Shown here one piece after another: positions 45,959 through 55,187 of a stretch of DNA of 64,000 nucleotides. The first letter of the stretch is position 1. Every line of letters begins with the position of its first letter. The notes under the pieces are model-generated. The model saw nothing but the letters and a program-made list of their open reading frames with translations, ran no database searches and had not been told where the DNA came from. Both the position numbers and the translations under genes were made by a program. Origin of the DNA: Sphaerochaetaceae bacterium (GTDB lineage Bacteria; Spirochaetota; Spirochaetia; Sphaerochaetales; Sphaerochaetaceae); contig JAQQAI010000094.1 in NCBI GenBank assembly GCA_028532915.1, forward strand, positions 21,617 to 85,616, read 5' to 3'.

Positions 45959-46603
45959 ATGGAGGATCATTTCATGACTACAGATCCTGATGTCTATTTC
46001 GTCGACGGATGCGGACGCTGCCCCCGTTTTGCCACCTCCGGATGCAAAGTGAGAAAGTTCTCCGATGTGCTGATTTCTCTTCGTGCCCTTCTTGTCTCAA
46101 CAGCGTTGAAAGAAGAAGCCAAGTGGGGAATGCCCTGCTATACCTTTGGAGGAAAGAATGTCATCCTTCTCGGTGCTTTCAAAGATTACTGTGCTGTCAC
46201 CTTCTTCAAAGGAGTACTTCTTGCGGATGACAAGAAGATTCTGACACGTCCCACCCCGTTCTCGCATGCCGACAGAGCCTTCAGGTGCGATACAGTGCAG
46301 CAGGTTACAGATAATGCCGCCGTCCTGGAAGAATACATCAAAGAGGCAATCAGGGTGGAGACTTCCGGTATGACCATACCTGCCCGCGATGAGAGTGATT
46401 ATCCTGTCTGCGACGAGTTCAAAGAACTGCTCGAAAACGATCCCAATGTAAGAAACGCTTTTGAGAATCTGACTCCCGGTAGAAGGAAAGGGTATCTGAT
46501 CTATTTTTCTCAGGCAAAACAGTCGAAGACCCGCCGGGCAAGGATAGAAAGAAATATACCGAAGATCATGGCGGCTTTGGGGATTCATGAACGGTTCGGA
46601 TGA
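45959..46603 (+). CDS. DUF1801/YdeI-like protein
   Basis: The 214-residue soluble protein resembles the YdeI/OmpD-associated and DUF1801 group: ALKEEAKWGMPCYTFGGKNV, FKDYCAVTFFKGVLL, and a C-terminal LTPGRRKGYLIYFSQAKQSKTRRARIERNIPKI segment (abridged: SQAKQSKTRRARIE). The function of the family is unclear. Two starts compete: ATG 45959, right at the predicted RNA 5' end, and ATG 45974, which has GGAGG eight bases upstream inside the same sequence. An early Cys cluster (CGRCPRF ... CKV) lies near residues 16-27. Confidence 0.82.
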   Translation: MEDHFMTTDPDVYFVDGCGRCPRFATSGCKVRKFSDVLISLRALLVSTALKEEAKWGMPCYTFGGKNVILLGAFKDYCAVTFFKGVLLADDKKILTRPTPFSHADRAFRCDTVQQVTDNAAVLEEYIKEAIRVETSGMTIPARDESDYPVCDEFKELLENDPNVRNAFENLTPGRRKGYLIYFSQAKQSKTRRARIERNIPKIMAALGIHERFG

Positions 46604-46670
46604 CATGATTCGAACATCCCGGAAAAATAGCTTTGTTGCATTTGTCACATATAATAAAGTGCGATTGGAT

Positions 46671-46683
46671 TATAATGGTGATC
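46671..46683 (+). promoter_or_regulatory. Candidate leaderless promoter, methyltransferase
   Basis: TATAAT (46671-46676) ends 7 nt before ATG 46684. A second TATAAT is at 46650-46655. No convincing -35 or Shine-Dalgarno. Confidence 0.5.
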
Positions 46684-47406
46684 ATGAATATATATCAGAT
46701 TATCGCATCGGAATACAGAGAGTTATTTCCCTCTTCACTACTGAAAGTCGATTTCACAATGCGGTATGTGAGACCGTATGAAGAGGCTTCTATTCTTGAT
46801 ATCGGTTGTGCAAGCGGCGAGTTTCTCTGCCAGCTGGCCTCACCGGGAAGAAAGCTGTCGGGAATCGATATTGATTCAGCCATGATAGCGGAAGCTTCAG
46901 CATTTGCAGCAGAGAATATACACTTTCTTCAGGCCGACATGACCGGCTTTTTGCAGAAAAGCAGGGAGAGTGAATATGATCTGGTCACCTGTTTCGGCAA
47001 CACCGTTGTCTATTTGAAAGATGAAGATGCCCTGAATACTTTTTTCAATGGAGCTCTCAAGGCATTGAAGAAAGGAGGAAGGATCATCATTCAGGTACTC
47101 AACTTCGGCAGAAAGGATATAGGGGAAGGGTTCACTTTCGAACCGCTTGAAAGCTGCAGACTCGGATTCGACCGGTTCTACAGTCTCAACGAAGATGGTG
47201 TGCATCTCGATTTTCATACATCGGTCACAGATAAGATCACCGGTGAGGTTTTCACCGATACCCATGTGCTCTATCCATTTGCAAGCACTACCATTGCTGA
47301 TAGAGCGCGACAGGCAGGCTTTTCGAACGTGGAACGTTTCGGCTCCTATGATAATGATGCCGCCTGTGAATCAGATTTCTTTCATCTGATCGTCGCCGAG
47401 AAATGA
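46684..47406 (+). CDS. Class I SAM-dependent methyltransferase
   Basis: 240 residues. The SAM-binding motif I is ILDIGCASGEF, followed by the acidic post-I LSGIDIDSAMI, then ADMTGFL and DLVTCFGNTVVYL. The substrate is unknown; small-molecule methyltransferases of this build are common. I choose ATG 46684 since upstream Met codons in the frame overlap the -10 box. No ribosome binding site is seen. It stands alone between the DUF1801 gene and the SGNH lipoprotein gene. Confidence 0.88.
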   Translation: MNIYQIIASEYRELFPSSLLKVDFTMRYVRPYEEASILDIGCASGEFLCQLASPGRKLSGIDIDSAMIAEASAFAAENIHFLQADMTGFLQKSRESEYDLVTCFGNTVVYLKDEDALNTFFNGALKALKKGGRIIIQVLNFGRKDIGEGFTFEPLESCRLGFDRFYSLNEDGVHLDFHTSVTDKITGEVFTDTHVLYPFASTTIADRARQAGFSNVERFGSYDNDAACESDFFHLIVAEK

Positions 47407-47472
47407 GATATTCAAAATAAGGTTTGAAAGGTTTTCCTTCATGACAAGAATCTTTTGTGCACTTCATTGTTA

Positions 47473-47507
47473 TTGTACTTTGTACCTTTGTCGATTACGA
47501 TAAGAGT
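47473..47507 (+). promoter_or_regulatory. Leaderless promoter, SGNH lipoprotein gene
   Basis: TTGTAC (47473-47478), 17 bp, TACGAT (47496-47501), then 6 nt to ATG 47508. No Shine-Dalgarno. The same spacing is seen at def, the his leader and the AraC gene. Confidence 0.65.
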
Positions 47508-48185
47508 ATGAGAAACATCCTTCATCTTTTGTGTATTTCGATCGTTGTATTGTTTGCGACTGGTTGCTCTGATCAGGATATAACTGTCTATAACGAACAT
47601 TTCCTCGATATGTGGGCGCAGTCTTTAAAGCCGTATTCGGTCGATATCGCTTTCTACGGTGATTCGAGAGTTGTCCTTGCCGACTGGGAGGAGGCCTTTG
47701 ACGACAGCAGTGTCGTGAATCTGGGAATCGGAGGCGATATCGTCGAAGGGACCATTCAGAGACTGAGGCTTCTTGAAGCTCTCGATGTGAAATACTGTTT
47801 TGTTGCCATCGGAGTGAACAACTGCAGCAAAGAGAGTTTTTCCTACTCTGATTTCAGAGAAAAGTATGAAATACTCCTCGATGGTCTCGAGGACCTCGGC
47901 ATCACAGTCTACGTAAATACCATCGCGGGAGTCACTACAGCCAATTCCTCTTTCGGGCACTCCTTTGTGCAGAAGATGACAGATAACATCACAGAAGCGA
48001 ACACGATTATCAGAGAATTGGCGACTGAGCGCAGCGTCAATCTTATAGACATGGCTGCTTTGATGAACAATACCGACAATACTCTCAAAGACCAATACAG
48101 TGCCGACGGAATTCATTTCACCGCTTCTGGAAACCAGTTGTGGTTCGATACGATCCGCCCTTATATCCAGGACCTTTCTGATTGA
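47508..48185 (+). CDS. SGNH/GDSL hydrolase lipoprotein
   Basis: 225 residues. A lipoprotein signal (LFATGC, Cys at about residue 19) is followed by an SGNH fold: block I IAFYGDSRV (Ser nucleophile), block II LGIGGD, block III AIGVNN and block V DGIHFTASG with the catalytic Asp/His. It would hydrolyse esters, perhaps acetyl groups on envelope sugars or lipids. The start at 47508 begins the signal peptide; the frame extends upstream 51 nt without a ribosome binding site. Confidence 0.9.
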   Translation: MRNILHLLCISIVVLFATGCSDQDITVYNEHFLDMWAQSLKPYSVDIAFYGDSRVVLADWEEAFDDSSVVNLGIGGDIVEGTIQRLRLLEALDVKYCFVAIGVNNCSKESFSYSDFREKYEILLDGLEDLGITVYVNTIAGVTTANSSFGHSFVQKMTDNITEANTIIRELATERSVNLIDMAALMNNTDNTLKDQYSADGIHFTASGNQLWFDTIRPYIQDLSD

Positions 48186-48212
48186 ACAGGCGGAAAATTC
48201 GATGTATGTATG

Positions 48213-48240
48213 TTGAAAAACCTCCTGTATCAGGTATAAT
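48213..48240 (+). promoter_or_regulatory. Promoter of the BspA-like gene
   Basis: TTGAAA (48213-48218), 16 bp, TATAAT (48235-48240). The start codon is at 48462, so the leader would be about 215 nt long, with a 6-bp hairpin ACATAG/CTATGT at 48299-48314. I see no known riboswitch. Confidence 0.55.
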
Positions 48241-48461
48241 TGAACTGATAAAGGGTGTATTCACCAATTAGAGAGTTACTTGAAAATCATTGTTGTTTAC
48301 ATAGGTTACTATGTAATGTCCATCGAGATACGAACGGAATGTCTACAAGTCCTCTTTTCGAAGTGACGATATCTTTTCTGTGGCCATAAGCACTGAGCAG
48401 CTAAAGAATTCGATGTGTTTTTAAACAGGTTTGCATAATTTTTTTTTAAGTGAGGATTCAT

Positions 48462-51131
48462 ATGAAAAGAGGGTGGGGTGCAAAAGCATTCAGAGATGGC
48501 AGTCTCCTGATCATTGCAGCAATATTACTGGTAGTCTCGAGTTCCTGCAGTAAAGAAGAATCGAATGTAATTGAGGAGAACCCTCACAAAGTCACCTATT
48601 ACGCGTACGGCGAATCAAATAAAGTGAGATGGATCGTCCCGGGTGAACAGTTCGAAGTCCTTTCGTATGATGGGAGAATCCCTCAAGGGTATTCTTTTGA
48701 GAAATGGAATACTGAGATTGACGGATCGGGGAGCAATCACCCGTTCAATAGTATGTTCACGATGGGTGGGGCAAATGTGAACTTCTATCAGGTATTGGAA
48801 CCTCAACAGGATACACCCTACACGATAGAGTATTATACACAGGATATCGGCAGAGACTCTTTTTCTCTCGCACATACGAAGAGTATGAAAGGGACGACAG
48901 ATGAGACTGTGAGTGCCGCAATTGTTGAGTTTGAGGGGTTCACACTGACAGAGGATCATCCCGATCAGATCAGTGAAGGAACTATTCTTGGAGATGGATC
49001 GCTTACTTTGAAACTCTATTTCGAAAGACAAAGCTATCCTGTCACTTTCAATTATGATCTTGATGGTTATGAAGATGAGACTGCGGATGTTCAATATGGG
49101 GAGTATATAAGTAAACGCAAGGCGCCAAGACACGAGGGATGGGTGTTTCTAGGGTGGTATACCGACAAATCCTTTTCCAACCGGTGGGTTCTCTCCGAAG
49201 ATACTGTTACTTCTTCTGTAACACTTTATGCGAAGTGGATAGAAGCGACTGACGTTTCTCAATTCGAATTCGATCACATCGGCAGATCAACCACGGTAAA
49301 AAAATATACGGGAAAAGATCTCGAAGTGGTGATTCCCGAATATTCCGAGACGTTTCGTTCCAGTCCTGATAAGATCTTAGATCATGCCTTTTTTCAATGT
49401 GAACATATTACCAGCGTCATCATTCCAGACAGTGTGACGTCTATCGGAGAAGGTGCTTTCTCAGGTTGTGAGAATCTTCGTGAGATCATCATCCCCGATG
49501 GTGTCACCTATATCGGACCTGATGCTTTCAAGGGATGTAGGAGTCTCACTTCGGTAACGATTCCAGATTCAGTAGTATTTCTGGGAAGCGGAGCTTTCAG
49601 CGGGTGTGAAAGTCTTATCAGTGTCAGCCTTTCAAAAAGGATGGATAATATCGGAAACAATACGTTTTCGGGATGTTCACACCTCAATGACATCATGATT
49701 CCCACTAATATTACCGCAATAGGAGCACGGGCTTTCAGCGGATGTACAGGGTTGGAGAATCTTTCGATACCCGATTCGGTGATCCGTTTTTCCCATGATG
49801 TCTTCGAGGGGTGTGAGAACTTCAATGCTGTCTACCGGGGAAAAAACTATGACACACCAGCAAAGTTGAATTATGAACTTTCAGATTACCTCACGACAGA
49901 TGCATCAAGTTTCACCTATTTGATTCAGGATGATCAGGTCACCATCGATTCATTCATCGGGCACGAGACACTTGTCATCATTCCCGAGAGCATCGAAGGT
50001 TATCCGGTGACTTCGATAGCTAAAGAAGCATTCGAATCCACTTTGCCTATACAGATATCAATTCCCGATACTGTCACCTCTATAGGGGAGTATGCATTCG
50101 GTCAATGCAGCGCTCTGAGAGATATCCGTCTTCCGGTGCACCTCACGGCAATCCAGGATGGAACCTTCTATGACTGTGACAGTCTGATGAGCCTTACTAT
50201 TCCCGAAAGTGTTTCTTCGATCGGTCAGAGTGCTTTTTCCGGTTGTAACCGTCTGACAAAGATTATCATTCCAAAGAGCGTCTCATCGATCGGAGGCTCA
50301 GCATTCAGCTCCTGCGGAATCGAACGTATTGAACTGCCGGAGAGTCTGACATCAATAGGTGATTATGCATTCTATGGTTCTAAACGGTTAACAACCATAT
50401 CCATCCCTGAAGATGTGACTTCGATGGGGGAAGAAGTCTTCTCAAGAACCAGAAATCTCACAGATATCTACTGTGAAGCTGATAAGGCTCCTGCCGGCTG
50501 GGACAGCGGATGGAACGAAGATTGCGGTGCGACTGTCCACTGGGGTGCTTCGTTATCAGATAGGTCGTATGATAAGATGGATGATTCATTCTCTATGGTC
50601 AGACCATATAATGTCGGCGATATAGGACCCTCCGGAGGCTTTATTTTCTACGTCGATGAGATGGATACGTACAAGGGCTGGGACTATCTTGAAGCAGCCC
50701 CCTACGGCTGGTACGATCATGGTGATGATCCCCTGTTCGAATGGGATGGCGATAAGGACTCGATATATAAGACCTATACGAAGATTGGAAGCGGAAAGTA
50801 CAATACACATGTTGTTATGCCGGTTGACCGGTACAGGCCGACTGCAGTTCAGGTCTGTTACGACCATAGCGTCACGGTTGACGGGGAGATGGTAGATGAC
50901 TGGTTCCTTCCCTCCCGAGATGAACTTTCACAGATGTACAACAACCTCTACCTTTTTGATATTGGCGACTTTTCTTCTTCCAACTACTGGAGTTCCTCGG
51001 CATTCGAAGGCAGACAAGTCGTCAGCAATGAAATCTGGGCACAATGGTTCATCGAAAAGGAAAAGAATGTTGAGCCTGAGGAGTCCGAAATGTGGTATGA
51101 TTCTTGCGTACGACCGGTTAGAGCCTTCTAG
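48462..51131 (+). CDS. BspA-type leucine-rich-repeat lipoprotein
   Basis: 889 residues. A lipoprotein signal (VVSSSC) is followed by InlB B-repeat/Listeria-Bacteroides-type modules (YPVTFNYDLDG ... LYAKW, about 70-265), then two blocks of BspA-type LRR_5 repeats with the core IPDSVTSIGEGAFSGC (about 305-465 and 505-675), and a C-terminal DUF1566-like domain (about 715-889) with DWFLPSRDELSQMY, YWSSS and CVRPVRAF. It is likely surface-exposed and adhesive. GAGG precedes ATG 48462. The 3' end overlaps hydE by 14 bp. Confidence 0.92.
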   Translation: MKRGWGAKAFRDGSLLIIAAILLVVSSSCSKEESNVIEENPHKVTYYAYGESNKVRWIVPGEQFEVLSYDGRIPQGYSFEKWNTEIDGSGSNHPFNSMFTMGGANVNFYQVLEPQQDTPYTIEYYTQDIGRDSFSLAHTKSMKGTTDETVSAAIVEFEGFTLTEDHPDQISEGTILGDGSLTLKLYFERQSYPVTFNYDLDGYEDETADVQYGEYISKRKAPRHEGWVFLGWYTDKSFSNRWVLSEDTVTSSVTLYAKWIEATDVSQFEFDHIGRSTTVKKYTGKDLEVVIPEYSETFRSSPDKILDHAFFQCEHITSVIIPDSVTSIGEGAFSGCENLREIIIPDGVTYIGPDAFKGCRSLTSVTIPDSVVFLGSGAFSGCESLISVSLSKRMDNIGNNTFSGCSHLNDIMIPTNITAIGARAFSGCTGLENLSIPDSVIRFSHDVFEGCENFNAVYRGKNYDTPAKLNYELSDYLTTDASSFTYLIQDDQVTIDSFIGHETLVIIPESIEGYPVTSIAKEAFESTLPIQISIPDTVTSIGEYAFGQCSALRDIRLPVHLTAIQDGTFYDCDSLMSLTIPESVSSIGQSAFSGCNRLTKIIIPKSVSSIGGSAFSSCGIERIELPESLTSIGDYAFYGSKRLTTISIPEDVTSMGEEVFSRTRNLTDIYCEADKAPAGWDSGWNEDCGATVHWGASLSDRSYDKMDDSFSMVRPYNVGDIGPSGGFIFYVDEMDTYKGWDYLEAAPYGWYDHGDDPLFEWDGDKDSIYKTYTKIGSGKYNTHVVMPVDRYRPTAVQVCYDHSVTVDGEMVDDWFLPSRDELSQMYNNLYLFDIGDFSSSNYWSSSAFEGRQVVSNEIWAQWFIEKEKNVEPEESEMWYDSCVRPVRAF

Positions 51132-52158
51132 GAAGTAGAGAGTCGCATCTTCCTTTATCAATGGACAGAGAGCTCTTTTGTGCTATCAGATGCAATCTTT
51201 CTTCATTTTCTGTCTCCGATTGTTTGTCAGGATAGATCTCATACTGACTCTTGTAGTGTGAGGGTGTGAAATTTGGCATGATCACGTTCGTCCCCGCCAT
51301 CAGCCCATCTATGCGGTGATCGCCGTGGAGGCTTCCCAAAGCTGTCGTTGAGGGCATCCACGGGTATCTGGTGACTAAGCGGGTTACAGCGAGAGTGTTC
51401 AAAGTCAGAATCAGGTCACCCGGATCACAACCAGAGAAGGGCGTCTGGGGGTGGGGGATGAACGGTCCGATACCGAGCATATCAAACTGTTTTTCATTAA
51501 AGAACATGATATCATCTGCAATAGTCGAGATCGTCTGCCCCGGAAACCCCACCATGATGCCGCTTCCGGTCTGATAGGTGAGAGACTGAAGATCTTCAAG
51601 ACACTTCAGTCTGCTCGACAAGGTACGATCTGTATGCATGCTCTGATAAAGCAGCTCATCAGTACTCTCTATTCTCAGCAGGTACCGGTCTGCTCCCGTC
51701 TTTCTCCATTCTTTGTACTCCTCATAGGTTCGTTCTCCCAATGAGAGTGTGACGGCAACCGGAAAAGAACGTTTGATGCTGACAATCAGATTTGCGATCG
51801 AATCAGCATCTCTGTTGTCCTCGCCTGATTGAAGAACCACCGTTCGGTATCCCTGATCAGCAGCATAGCTGACACATTCCAGTATCTGCTCCTCAGTCAG
51901 TGAATAACGGCAGGCATCCCGGTTGTATCTGTTGAGCCCGCAGTAGCGGCAGCTGTTCGTACAGATGCTCGAAATCTCGATGAGGGCTCTCAAGGCGATC
52001 CTTTTTTTGCAGAACTCATTCCTGACCGAGCAGGCGGCCGCATGCAGATAGTTCACTTCATCGGCTTCGGTGAGCGAAAGAAGGAGCTTCAGATCCTCCT
52101 TATGTACTGAAGATGATACGAGGCGGTCGATCGCGCCATATACTTCCTTTCGTATCAT
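51118..52158 (-). CDS. hydE: [FeFe]-hydrogenase maturase HydE
   Basis: The radical-SAM enzyme takes part in making the dithiolate-bridged diiron part of the H-cluster. 346 residues with ATG 52158, one base overlapping the hydF stop. The SAM cluster motif is C-x3-C-x2-C in ICTNSCRYCGLN, followed by EEQILECVSYAADQG and VLQSGED. GPFIPHPQTPF is typical of HydE. It belongs to a TM1266-like/hydG/hydF/hydE operon. The 3' end is convergent with the BspA-like gene. Confidence 0.95.
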   Translation of the reverse strand: MIRKEVYGAIDRLVSSSVHKEDLKLLLSLTEADEVNYLHAAACSVRNEFCKKRIALRALIEISSICTNSCRYCGLNRYNRDACRYSLTEEQILECVSYAADQGYRTVVLQSGEDNRDADSIANLIVSIKRSFPVAVTLSLGERTYEEYKEWRKTGADRYLLRIESTDELLYQSMHTDRTLSSRLKCLEDLQSLTYQTGSGIMVGFPGQTISTIADDIMFFNEKQFDMLGIGPFIPHPQTPFSGCDPGDLILTLNTLAVTRLVTRYPWMPSTTALGSLHGDHRIDGLMAGTNVIMPNFTPSHYKSQYEIYPDKQSETENEERLHLIAQKSSLSIDKGRCDSLLPRRL

Positions 52159-53402
52159 CAACCGAACGTCCTGAAAGCTTCCAGTGCATGCGGGAAGGGT
52201 TCGAGAGTCCTCTCTACGACGTTATGGAGAGCAGAGATGGCGATCCCGTAGTTTGTGATAGGCACCTGATAGTCTTTTGCCTGATGCATTCTCCACAGCA
52301 TTTCTCTCCGGTTCAGTGTACATCCTCCGCAATGGATGATGAGACTGTATTTTGCAAGATCATCGGGGTAGTCTCCGCCCGAGCAGTGGGTTATGCTTAT
52401 GTTCTTGTCGCAATGCTGTGCGATCCAGCGCGGAATCTTCACCCTTCCGATGTCATCGCTGGTAGGGTGGTGCGTGCATGCTTCAGCAATCAGCACCGAG
52501 TCTGACGGACCCAGAGTTCTGAGCACTCCCGCTCCTTTTGCAAGCTCCACGATATCGCCTTTGAATCGGGAAAACAGGATGGAGAAAGTGGTACAGGGGA
52601 TCTCTTTTGGAGTGGTGCGGACCATGAAATCCACTACCTGAGAGTCGCAGACGACCAGGTCGGGGGGACTTTTGAGCGTGGTAAGGAAATGGACATAACT
52701 GTTCTCTTTCACCACGACCACCGATGCATTATTATCAAGAGCATCTCTGATCGCATGTACCTCAGGAAGGATCAGCCTCCCTTTCGGTGCTCCCAGATCG
52801 ATGGGGACGATACAGACGATGAGAGCATATTCGTTTTCCTGGGGGATAAGATCTCCCAGAAGCGGCGGAGTGTTGAGAAACTGCTCGGGACAGATGGCTA
52901 TGAGAGACTGTTTGAACTCGAAGAGAAACTCATCTCTCTTGTGCTCGGTCGCCGAGCAGCAGATGACATGATCGCTTATTGTTTTGCATCGTGAGAGGTA
53001 CTGTTGCGAAGGTCTGACCAGATCTACCTTGTTGACTACAAAGACAATGGGAATCTTATACTGCCTGCAGTGTGCCACCAGAGCATCTTCGAACTCGCTC
53101 CATACATTGTTTGTTAGGACAATAACCGCAATATCGATCGTGCCCAGTCTTTTCATGGTCCGTATCACCCGCTCTTTTCCAAGAGAGGATAGGTCATCGA
53201 CGCCTGCAGTATCGAGAAAGGTGACCGGACCGATAGGGTGCAGTTCCATCCTTTTTGTGACGATATCGGTGGTGGTTCCAGGGATATCGGATGTGATTGA
53301 AGTTTTCTGGTTCGTTATCAGATTCAGCAGACTCGATTTGCCTGTATTCGTCCTTCCGCAGATACCGATACGAAGTAATAATGATCGGGGAGTGTTTTGC
53401 AT
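52158..53402 (-). CDS. hydF: [FeFe]-hydrogenase maturation GTPase HydF
   Basis: The scaffold GTPase carries the diiron precursor to HydA. 414 residues. GTPase motifs: G1 GRTNTGKSS, G2 around GTTTD, G3 DTAGVDD, G4 NKVD. The C-terminal cluster-binding residues are C-T-H in AEACTHHP and HCGGC in IIHCGGCTLNR, matching the HydF pattern CxH ... HCxxC. It lies 11 nt after hydG and overlaps hydE by one base. Confidence 0.95.
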   Translation of the reverse strand: MQNTPRSLLLRIGICGRTNTGKSSLLNLITNQKTSITSDIPGTTTDIVTKRMELHPIGPVTFLDTAGVDDLSSLGKERVIRTMKRLGTIDIAVIVLTNNVWSEFEDALVAHCRQYKIPIVFVVNKVDLVRPSQQYLSRCKTISDHVICCSATEHKRDEFLFEFKQSLIAICPEQFLNTPPLLGDLIPQENEYALIVCIVPIDLGAPKGRLILPEVHAIRDALDNNASVVVVKENSYVHFLTTLKSPPDLVVCDSQVVDFMVRTTPKEIPCTTFSILFSRFKGDIVELAKGAGVLRTLGPSDSVLIAEACTHHPTSDDIGRVKIPRWIAQHCDKNISITHCSGGDYPDDLAKYSLIIHCGGCTLNRREMLWRMHQAKDYQVPITNYGIAISALHNVVERTLEPFPHALEAFRTFG

Positions 53403-53413
53403 AATCGTTCCTT

Positions 53414-54928
53414 CTAGAAATAGAGATCTCTGACGCCTGTTTTTATCTTTTCATAGTCGGACAGGAATTTCTTATAGGTGTTCTCGGAAAAATCGTGAGG
53501 GACCCGTTCTTTAATCTCTCCTATTTCCTTTTGTACAAGGACTTCACCAGTCGCTTTTGTCTGAGGTGAGGCAAAATCCTCAAGCCATTCCTGGAAGGTC
53601 AGCACTGCATTGAGTTTGCAGAAACACCCCTCTGTGCCGCTTTTAAGAAGTCCCATGATCTTGTCTCCTGTTCGTCCGCAGCGGTATCCCGCTGTACAGA
53701 ATGAGGTTATATGCCCCTGATGGGCCAGTTTCCTGATCACCTGATCAAGACTGCTTGTGTCATTGAGTAGGAACTGTTCACGTTCAGCGATCTGATCGGT
53801 CCGGTAGGCATCAGCGTAGTCTCCGATACCGATTTTGCTCTCTGCATCCCGCTGTGTGCACATATCGATCACCGATTCCATGATCTGAGGGGTCTCTCTG
53901 TTAGTGATTATCATACCGGCATAGGGGATAGCCAGACGAAGAACGGCGATGAGATGGGTGAAATCCTCGTCACTCACCTGATGGGTGGTGCTGTCGAAAT
54001 CAGTACCTACTGCAGGGGTCAGTCTGGGAAAGGAGATCGTATGGGGACCGATACCGTACAGCCGTTCAAGATCTCTGGCATGCGCGACCATACCCATGAC
54101 TTCGAATTTCCAGTCGTACAGTCCGAAAAGGGCTCCGATTGCCACATCATCAACTCCGGCATCCATCGCCCTGTGAAGTGCGTACAGTCTCCAGCGGTAG
54201 TTGCCCTTGAGCGTATCTGCCGGATGGACTTCTCCATAGGTTTCATGATGATAGGTTTCCTGAAAAACCTGGTAAGTCCCTATACCCACATCTTTGAGTT
54301 TTTTCAGATCCTCGATCGGTAATGGAGCGGCATTGACATTCACTCTTCTTATCTCGCCCATACCGTTGCGGACCGGGACTTTCACATCGTAGATCGTTTT
54401 CATGGTCTGTGCGATATAATCGGCATCGGTTTCAGGATGTTCTCCGAACACGATGATCAGTCTTTTATGCCCGATGACTCCTGCAAGGACCTTCGTCTCC
54501 TCGCGTATCTCATCCATTGTCAGAACCTTTCTGATGACCGATGAATTATCGCTTTTGAATCCGCAGTATGCACAGCGGTTGACACATTTGCTTCCGCAGT
54601 AAAGAGGAGCGAAGGTGACGACTCTGTTATCATAGACTTTTTTCTTGATCTCCTTGGCAGCTTCTGCGATCTCTTTTCTCAGATCGGCATCGGTCACCTG
54701 GAGCAGTGCAGCAACGTCTTCATCACTCATCAATTCTATCGAATAGGCTTTTTTGATGATCTCTCTGATGCGTGAACGGTCACTATCACAGTTGTTCTTC
54801 AGCATCTTATTGATATGGTGTTCATCGATGAAGTCTTTTCCGTCTACAAGATACCGGTCGATCTCATCCTGCCGGATGAGCTGATCTTTCCATTCTTTGA
54901 TACTTCTGTGTGTTGTTGTTCTCATCAT
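53414..54928 (-). CDS. hydG: [FeFe]-hydrogenase maturase HydG
   Basis: The radical-SAM tyrosine lyase provides CO and cyanide ligands for the H-cluster. 504 residues from ATG 54928 (GAGGTG upstream; ATG 54925 is equally possible). The SAM-cluster motif is C-x3-C-x2-C in KCVNRCAYCGF. The C-terminal auxiliary-cluster motif reads FCTAGYRCGRTG ... GCFCKLN: where C-x2-C-x22-C is usual, the middle Cys is Gly and a Cys lies three residues later. The gene starts 7 nt after the TM1266-like gene. Confidence 0.94.
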   Translation of the reverse strand: MMRTTTHRSIKEWKDQLIRQDEIDRYLVDGKDFIDEHHINKMLKNNCDSDRSRIREIIKKAYSIELMSDEDVAALLQVTDADLRKEIAEAAKEIKKKVYDNRVVTFAPLYCGSKCVNRCAYCGFKSDNSSVIRKVLTMDEIREETKVLAGVIGHKRLIIVFGEHPETDADYIAQTMKTIYDVKVPVRNGMGEIRRVNVNAAPLPIEDLKKLKDVGIGTYQVFQETYHHETYGEVHPADTLKGNYRWRLYALHRAMDAGVDDVAIGALFGLYDWKFEVMGMVAHARDLERLYGIGPHTISFPRLTPAVGTDFDSTTHQVSDEDFTHLIAVLRLAIPYAGMIITNRETPQIMESVIDMCTQRDAESKIGIGDYADAYRTDQIAEREQFLLNDTSSLDQVIRKLAHQGHITSFCTAGYRCGRTGDKIMGLLKSGTEGCFCKLNAVLTFQEWLEDFASPQTKATGEVLVQKEIGEIKERVPHDFSENTYKKFLSDYEKIKTGVRDLYF

Positions 54929-54935
54929 TTTCACC

Positions 54936-55187
54936 TCAAATCTTTGCCAGGGTCGATTTGACTGTGACACCTTCGATACGTCCAAGTTTACCTGTGAGCG
55001 CACCGATATGGTCGGTTGATGCATCTACAATGAGAGTGATGATGTTCAGATTCCTGTCTTTATAGGGGAGCCCCATTCTGCCCAGCACTACCGACCCGTA
55101 CTCTGTGAGTACGGCATTCACTTCGTTCGCTGCGCTCTTTCTTTCTTTAACAATGATTGCGATGACACCGACTGACCGATTTTCCAT
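54936..55187 (-). CDS. TM1266-like hydrogenase-linked ACT protein
   Basis: The 83-residue ACT-like small protein (TM1266/iron-only hydrogenase system regulator family) is known for lying with hydEFG genes; its function is not proven. MENRSVGVIAIIVKE, VVLGRMGLPYKDR, IITLIVDAS and GALTGKLGRIEGVTVKS are characteristic. AAAGGAAGG lies upstream. First gene of the maturation operon. Confidence 0.9.
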   Translation of the reverse strand: MENRSVGVIAIIVKERKSAANEVNAVLTEYGSVVLGRMGLPYKDRNLNIITLIVDASTDHIGALTGKLGRIEGVTVKSTLAKI

